Assembly: GCA_947172415.1 (NCBI GenBank)
Contig: OX359191.1
Coordinates: forward strand, 4,836,001 to 4,900,000
Direction of reading: 5' to 3'
DNA length: 64,000 bases
Origin: Chondrosia reniformis
Taxonomy: Eukaryota; Porifera; Demospongiae; Chondrillida; Chondrillidae
Below the pieces are notes generated by a model. That model searched no databases, was not told the DNA's origin, and saw only the letters and a program-made list of their open reading frames with translations. Positions 59,233 through 64,000 of the stretch are shown here, in pieces. Every line of letters begins with the position of its first letter. Position 1 is the first letter of the stretch. The position numbers and the translations under genes are program-made.

Positions 59233-59572
59233 TCTAGGTCGTGGGAATTGGAGGTTGTGGTTCCGAGCTGACAAGAGGATGGGTATTGTCCAGTTCAACC
59301 CCCCCGATGGAGCAGGGTGCTTAGCCCTTCATGTGGCATCCTGTGGCTAACTCAGCCTCCCTGCCAGTATGGGCTAACGCCCCGTCTGGCAGTTTCACTG
59401 GGTTACGTCATGTCACGATAATGAAAATTTTCAAGACAGGCTGTGGCCTAGGTGCACCAGTGGTGAAGGAAACCCTGGGTCAACCAGAATAGGTGATTCC
59501 ACTGGTGCCTCGCAGGTAGATGTACCTGAATGTAATAGCCTTTCTTCGGTCCCCATGAAGGGCCAACCATCC

Positions 59573-60465
59573 CAATGGACCAAGGAAATGGTTAGGGCAC
59601 TAATTGATTGCTATGAGCGATCTGAACCCAAAAGAGGTGGCTATCAGAAGCGTTTAGAGCAGGAATGGCTGAGCAAGTACCCTCATTTGCCTCAGACCGG
59701 TTGAACCCTTGCCTTCCAAGCCAAAAGAAACTTGGTAGGAGACAGAGTACTGCAAGTGACAGGTAGCCGAGATTTAGATTTGGGTAATGATGCACCGCAA
59801 GGTGCCTCTAGAAGGAAAGTATCCATGGGATGATCTGGAACCTTCCGAGGGATAATATCCTCATGGAGCTCTACCGAGAAAGTAAGCCCATGGAAAAGGG
59901 GTATGCTGAGCGATTGTACCAGGCTTGGAATGCTGCAATGCCAGACCATAAAACCACAAAGGTAGCGCTAACTACGAGAATTAGTAGAATCCGAAGAGGT
60001 CAAGTTCTCTCGAGACTAAACCTTGTGGAACCTGACTCTCGTGGTTTAGCCACCCTAACTGAGACTGTTGAGGAAGGTTTTGGAGCCCAGGGAGAGAGGG
60101 AGTTTAACCAAGTTCAGGCTGTGACTGAACAAAATGGTGAGCTGCCTGCAGCCCCTGCTGAAACTCCTACAAATGATCATCCTATTCCCAGGACAAGTGG
60201 CAATGATCAACTGATGCAACTTTTAGGCAAAGCAAAAGATGCCGGTCTCCGAAAGCAACCTGGAGATTTCTCTGATAGAACACCCTGTGGGGCGGTGCGG
60301 TTCAACCATGTTGATACGGCACTGCTTCAGGAGGCCAATGATTGGGTGGAGAAAGAGTGGCAGGAAGGCCCTAGGTCGGCCTGGCACCTTAACTGCCTGG
60401 TCTACTCTGTTGCTATGGCTGTGAGGGGAAAAACAACCTACGAATCGCAGCCATGCAACCACTGA
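59573..60465 (+). pseudogene. R4-like LINE N-terminal region with two helical repeat modules
   Basis: Two related modules appear in tandem in different frames. The first (from 59576) is WTKEMVRALIDCYERSEPKR followed by GGYQKRLEQEW. The second (from about 59836) is DNILMELYRESKPMEKGYAE followed by RLYQAWNAAMP. Shared pattern: L-x-x-x-Y-x-x-S-x-P-x-x-x-G-Y-x-x-R-L-x-x-x-W. This looks like a duplicated helix-turn-helix or Myb-like DNA-binding unit that may position the LINE on its target. A region ending in HLNCLVYSVAMAVRG follows. The first module ends in TGA (59702-59704), and a frameshift separates the two. Confidence 0.6.
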
Positions 60466-60879
60466 AGAAAATAAGATAATCAGAAGGGAAGTAAGAGACA
60501 GGAAAGTCATAAAAGTGATAGGAAGGCCAAGGGCCTTAGGTTTAGAAGACTGCTTGCCTGGTTGGATGTGGAAATAGCATGTCAACAGAATAATATTCCT
60601 ATGACCAAACGCCAGAAAGTATTCCAAAGAAAGCTTAGGCGGGAGTTCCATTCATTAAAATGTGCTGATCAGAACTCGAGAACAGACACTGGGGTAACTC
60701 AGGGTCTGGACTCCACAAGAGTGGAGATCGACTGAACCCAGGAAATCCAGGAACAAAACCACCTTTGGGATACCCAAAGGAAGTTCTGGAAGAATGGCAA
60801 TGTTCCAACCTCCAATGAAGGTCCCTCAATTGAGGTAGTAAGAGACTTTTGGCCAAAGATTGTAGGTACTGTTGGTAAG

Positions 60880-62107
60880 GTCAACAAAGACGACCCAGGG
60901 GTGAAAGAATGGCTAAAGGAAACCAAAAAGAGGGTGGGTAGAACCTCCTCTGAAGGTCCTGATAGCATTGATGAGACCAAACTGAGGAAAGCCTTGAAAA
61001 AGGCAAAAAGCTGGTCAGCCCCTGGGCCTGATGGAATTCACACTTTTTGGTGGAAAGCACTCCCCTCTGCACAGTCTGCCTTGGCAGATGTACTACGGAG
61101 GGTGGTGAGCGGAGATCTGTCAGTCCCAGACTGGCTTACAAGGGGTCGCACCCTACTCATTCCCAAAAAGGGTGACCCGAAAAGTGCCGCCAACTAGCGA
61201 CCTATTGCATGTCTTAACACTAGGTACAAGGCTGTCACAGCATACATTGGGTCAGAACTACTCACTTACCCTACACTAATGATCTGTTGCCTATGGCCCA
61301 AAGGGCCATAAGAAAAGGGAGGTGGGGCTTTGTGGATTGTCTACTGCTGGATCAATTAATCGGTCTGGATGCCAAAGTTACTGGTAAGCCACTTAGTGTG
61401 GCATGGATCGATTATGAGAAGGCATATGACAGAGTCTCTCACAAGTGGGTGATAAAGGTGCTAAAAACCATCAAGTGCCCAGGTTCGATCTGGAAGTCTA
61501 TAGAGCTCTTCTCCAAACACTGGGCTACTGTCCTTGAGTTGAGGACTGCGGGGAAGGTGGTTAGGAGTACCCCGGTTAAGTATAACAGGGGACTTTTACA
61601 AGGACACTCCTTATCTCCACTCCTCTTTTGTCTGGCCATAGCTACCATATCCCAAGTTCTTAACAGAACCAAGGGATATACCCTCTGGCATAATGGGGAA
61701 AGGAACACCATGTCACACTTGTTGTACATGGATGACCTTAAGATATATGCTGGAGGGCCTGATAAACTCAGGGAAGCCATGGAATGTGTGGAGAAAACCT
61801 CAAAAACCATTGGCATGAGGTTTGGAGTGAGAAAGTGTGGAACAGCTCACATGCAAAAGGGGAAAGTTCTAGCTGGCCCAGACAACCCTGAATGCAGTGA
61901 AGAAGCCATAAGGAGCCTTGAAAAAGGTACAACCTATAAGTACCTAGGGCTAGAACAACTGTTTGAGGTAGATGACAATAAGGTCAAAGCTTGCTTGATC
62001 AACGAATTGAGGAGGAGACTCCACAAAGTGTGGCACTCTCACCTCAATGGTAAGAATGCTGCAGAAGCCTCTAACATGTTGTGTGCCTCTCTTTTGAGAT
62101 ACTCTTT
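60880..62107 (+). pseudogene. R4-like reverse transcriptase, fingers and palm
   Basis: The part 60880-61197 carries the pre-RT helices and SAPGPDGIHTFWWKALPSA plus RGRTLLIPKKGDP (RT motifs 0-1), ending in a TAG. After a frame change, 61287-62107 carries AWIDYEKAYDRVSHKWV (motif A), NRGLLQGHSLSPLLFCLAIA (motif B) and SHLLYMDDLKIYAGGPDKL (motif C). KYLGLEQLF and the start of the thumb follow. All catalytic aspartates are present. Disabled by the frame change, stops and loss of the 3' third. Confidence 0.85.
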
Positions 62108-62290
62108 ATACTATTATTCGACGATAGTCCGCAATACAGACAGTTCACACAAGTCTCAATTAATTATCTCTACAATGACCTTACAATAAAAAGATAAAAA
62201 CTATTGTTCTCTCAGGAAGTTATGTCATCCCAATATTTAACTATCACTAAATAATAAACAGCTAGCTAAGCAGTTCTAGATCACGCCACA
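62107..62290 (-). repeat. Ty3/Gypsy LTR (3' LTR of the minus-strand element)
   Basis: On the minus strand the LTR begins TGTGGCGTGATC at 62290, directly after a polypurine tract (62291-62303, plus-strand TCTCCCTTTCTCC), as expected for a 3' LTR. It ends at the junction with the LINE, near 62107. The other LTR lies outside the window, so the assignment rests on the polypurine tract and position. Confidence 0.6.
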
Positions 62291-62621
62291 TCTCCCTTTC
62301 TCCAGTAATTGAGGCGATCAGGAGGGCCAACAAAAGTTCCTGTGCGAGAACGGGTATTGTGGCTTTGTGTTTCTTGAGTTTGTGGGCCATCATCATTTTG
62401 TGTGTTGACTTCTGCTCTCGCGTTTAAATGAAAGCAGTTTCTTCTTACTTGTCCAGTAGGGGTTTCGACCAGGTAAAACCCAGGAGCAATATCTCACTGT
62501 ATCACACGTCCTGGCACCTGTTCATCATTGGTGCGCACCCATACCGCCTGTTCATCAGACAACGGGTCTGAGGATCTTGTGCAATGTCGAACATCATAGT
62601 TGTCTTTTTGTTTTTCTTAAA

Positions 62622-63551
62622 TTAGATATCTTTAAACTTGAAAGAATTGAGATATGACCACTGAGGCACTAGATTGAGTGTAGGTTGAGGAATGTCAGTG
62701 CGCAACTTCCTTCCCATGAGCAATTCCGCTGGACTAAGTCCACACCAGGGGAAAGGTGTTGTCCTATAGCTAAGTAGAGCTATGTAAGGGTCAGCTGACT
62801 TATCTAACAGGGATTTGACTGTCTTCACTGATTTCTCGGCTAACCCATTGCTTTGAGGGTAATGTGGGCTGCTTGTGTTGTGCTGAAATCTATATTGATC
62901 TGCAAATTTTTGCATTTCTTTAGAACTGTATTGTGGACCATTGTCTGAAACAAGGGCAGCAGGGATTCCATGTCGTGAAAATAAAGTCTTGAGACTAGCA
63001 ATGACCTCCTTGGATGTAGTCCCGTTCATCTTTTGAACTTCAATGTATCTTGAAAAGTAATCTACAACAAGCAGGTAAACTTTTCCGTGAAGCTCAAAGA
63101 GATCTGTGCCTATTTTCTCCCATGGAAATTTAGGTAATGGGGACAAAATCATGGGTTCCCTATGAGGTGTAGCAGCTGCCATACAAGTAGGACAAGCTTT
63201 GATATAATCTTCCACCTGCCGAGATACCCCTGGCCACCAAACTGATGAATTAACACGAAGGCGACGTTTTTGAATGCCTTGGTGACCACAATGAATCTTC
63301 TCTAAGATCTGTTTTTGCATGATTTTGGGAATCACTATGTGTCCCTCATAAAGAAGAAGATTGTCAGAAAGGGTAAGGGCATTTCGCTCTGGCCAAAACC
63401 TGAGAGTTTTCCCCTTTAATCTATCACGACTAGGCCATCCATTTTTGCAAAAGGTGATCAGTTGAGAACAGGTTTCATCTGCATGTTGGGCCTCCTTGTA
63501 TGTCTCCAATGTAGACCTTTTTGCTGGTAGGAAAGATGTCATTGACTCCAT
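62622..63551 (-). CDS. Ty3/Gypsy integrase region (fossil element)
   Basis: A 309-residue frame. In order: an HHCC zinc-binding part (HCGHQGIQKRRLRVNSSVWW followed by CPTCMA, residues about 87-125); the catalytic core with the first Asp in GTDLFELHG, the second in SDNGPQYSS and the Glu region in NGLAEKSVKT; then SYRTTPFPWCGLSPAELLMG, a typical Gypsy integrase stretch. In a live element it inserts the DNA copy into the host genome. Confidence 0.9.
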   Translation of the reverse strand: MESMTSFLPAKRSTLETYKEAQHADETCSQLITFCKNGWPSRDRLKGKTLRFWPERNALTLSDNLLLYEGHIVIPKIMQKQILEKIHCGHQGIQKRRLRVNSSVWWPGVSRQVEDYIKACPTCMAAATPHREPMILSPLPKFPWEKIGTDLFELHGKVYLLVVDYFSRYIEVQKMNGTTSKEVIASLKTLFSRHGIPAALVSDNGPQYSSKEMQKFADQYRFQHNTSSPHYPQSNGLAEKSVKTVKSLLDKSADPYIALLSYRTTPFPWCGLSPAELLMGRKLRTDIPQPTLNLVPQWSYLNSFKFKDI

Positions 63552-63587
63552 AAAAGAATCTGTTTTTATGGCTTCTCCATTGTCCTT

Positions 63588-64000
63588 TTAATCTGCTGCT
63601 GACACAGGAGCCAGTGATAGAGTGTCTGCTGTGTATAAATGTTTTCCAGGTACATGACTAACCGTGTAGGCAAATCTAGCTAGCCTCAGTCTGAAGCGAA
63701 GAACTCTAGGTGGTAATGTATCCAGGTCCTTCTTGTTCAAAATTGCCACCAAGGGCTTGTGGTCTGTCTCCAGTTGGATATGTTTTCCTAAGATGTAGGT
63801 TGCAAATTTCTCACAGGCCCAGGTGACAGCTAAAGCTTCCTTTTTGATCTGTGCATATTGCCTCTCCACTTCCAATAAAGATCTGGAAGCATAAGAAATT
63901 GGCTTCCATTCATTCTGCTTTGATTGCTGCATCAATACAGCTCCAATACCATATGCAGAGGCATCTGCACTTATCTTAGTTGGTGCCTCTGGATTGTATA
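63588..64000 (-). CDS. Ty3/Gypsy RNase H region, partial (fossil element)
   Basis: The frame is open from the window edge: KISADASAYGIGAV (first catalytic Asp), PISYASRSLLEVERQYAQIK with its EKEAL-like KKEALAV helix, LETDHKPLVAI (TDHKPL box), then RLARFAYTVSHVPGKH and ADTLS. This is the standard Gypsy RNase H between RT and integrase, which degrades template RNA. The N-terminal side continues outside the window. Confidence 0.9.
   Translation of the reverse strand, partial: YNPEAPTKISADASAYGIGAVLMQQSKQNEWKPISYASRSLLEVERQYAQIKKEALAVTWACEKFATYILGKHIQLETDHKPLVAILNKKDLDTLPPRVLRFRLRLARFAYTVSHVPGKHLYTADTLSLAPVSAAD

Larger units (their letters stand above)
59233..62107 (+). mobile_element. R4-like LINE, 5'-complete, 3' part missing
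   Basis: It starts at the same base as the fragment at 9322 (GGAATTGGAGG), so its 5' end is real. It has a leader (59233-59560), an N-terminal DNA-binding-like region, then RT. It stops at about 62107 inside the thumb (CCTCTCTTTTGAGATACTCT), where LTR sequence of a Ty3/Gypsy element begins. The zinc knuckle and endonuclease present at 32.6-33.3 kb are absent here. The coding frame changes at least three times (before 59830, before 60545 and near 61260) with extra stops. Confidence 0.88.
62291..64000 (-). mobile_element. Ty3/Gypsy LTR retrotransposon, 3' part of pol, partial at window edge
   Basis: The minus strand encodes RNase H then integrase, the order of Ty3/Gypsy elements, followed by the end of pol, a polypurine tract and a putative LTR. 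The upstream gag, protease and RT would lie beyond 64000. The body looks relatively well preserved in the visible part, so the insertion appears young. It sits against the R4-like LINE at 62107, which it appears to have interrupted. Confidence 0.88.

Noticed and set aside
59592-60980. Several minus-strand frames (about 70-140 codons) opposite the R4-like LINE
   Set aside because: They are antisense shadows of the LINE coding strand, whose plus-strand frames carry clear RT motifs.
1-64000. tRNA or rRNA genes
   Set aside because: I saw no convincing A/B-box cloverleaf or conserved rRNA stretch when reading either strand. A covariance-model scan was not possible here.

Overview
The window is AT-rich eukaryotic DNA in which I see no convincing host gene. 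About 34 of 64 kb is one degenerate tandem satellite with a 13-bp unit close to TACTAGTTGTATG. It runs in the same orientation from about 5 kb to 59 kb and is interrupted by transposon copies and small foldback or MITE-like islands. The mix of elements (Naiad-type and canonical Penelope-like elements, R4-like and other LINEs with restriction-like endonucleases, an RTE-like LINE, a tyrosine recombinase fragment, a Ty3/Gypsy element) suggests a marine invertebrate such as a sponge, cnidarian or mollusc. No sequence here fixes the phylum. The setting looks like heterochromatin (pericentromeric or subtelomeric).

Layout. 1-239: tail of a tyrosine recombinase. 336-3476: a 3.1-kb foldback element with nested inverted arms and a repeated tip motif. 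3477-4992: first of three copies of an element family with GC-rich hairpin ends, carrying a 45-bp minisatellite. 4993-7727: satellite. 7728-9110: 3' end of a LINE with a restriction-like endonuclease. 9322-14240: an R4-like LINE whose middle is replaced by a Naiad-type Penelope-like element. 14285-17700: a near full-length Naiad-type element with direct pseudo-LTRs. 17701-31575: satellite with two more Naiad fragments, two hairpin elements, an RTE-like LINE with a target-site duplication and an unknown island. 31576-33519: best-preserved R4-like LINE 3' half. 33520-51454: satellite with a canonical Penelope fragment, two MITEs and two minus-strand Naiad fragments, including higher-order repeats at 43-51 kb. 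51455-52091: canonical Penelope fragment between inverted arms carrying hammerhead-like cores. 52092-59232: satellite with one terminal-inverted-repeat element holding a helicase fragment. 59233-62107: 5' part of an R4-like LINE. 62107-64000: a Ty3/Gypsy element on the minus strand, abutting the LINE and running off the window.

The most interesting point is the Naiad-type element. Its order is pseudo-LTR, zinc-finger plus GIY-YIG endonuclease, CxC linker, reverse transcriptase, pseudo-LTR. Its pseudo-LTR carries a hammerhead ribozyme-like fold that recurs in several copies. As I recall the published description, N-terminal-endonuclease Penelope elements lack canonical hammerhead motifs, so this deserves checking. 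The second theme is a very large satellite that accumulates elements, with all LINEs lying in one orientation relative to it.
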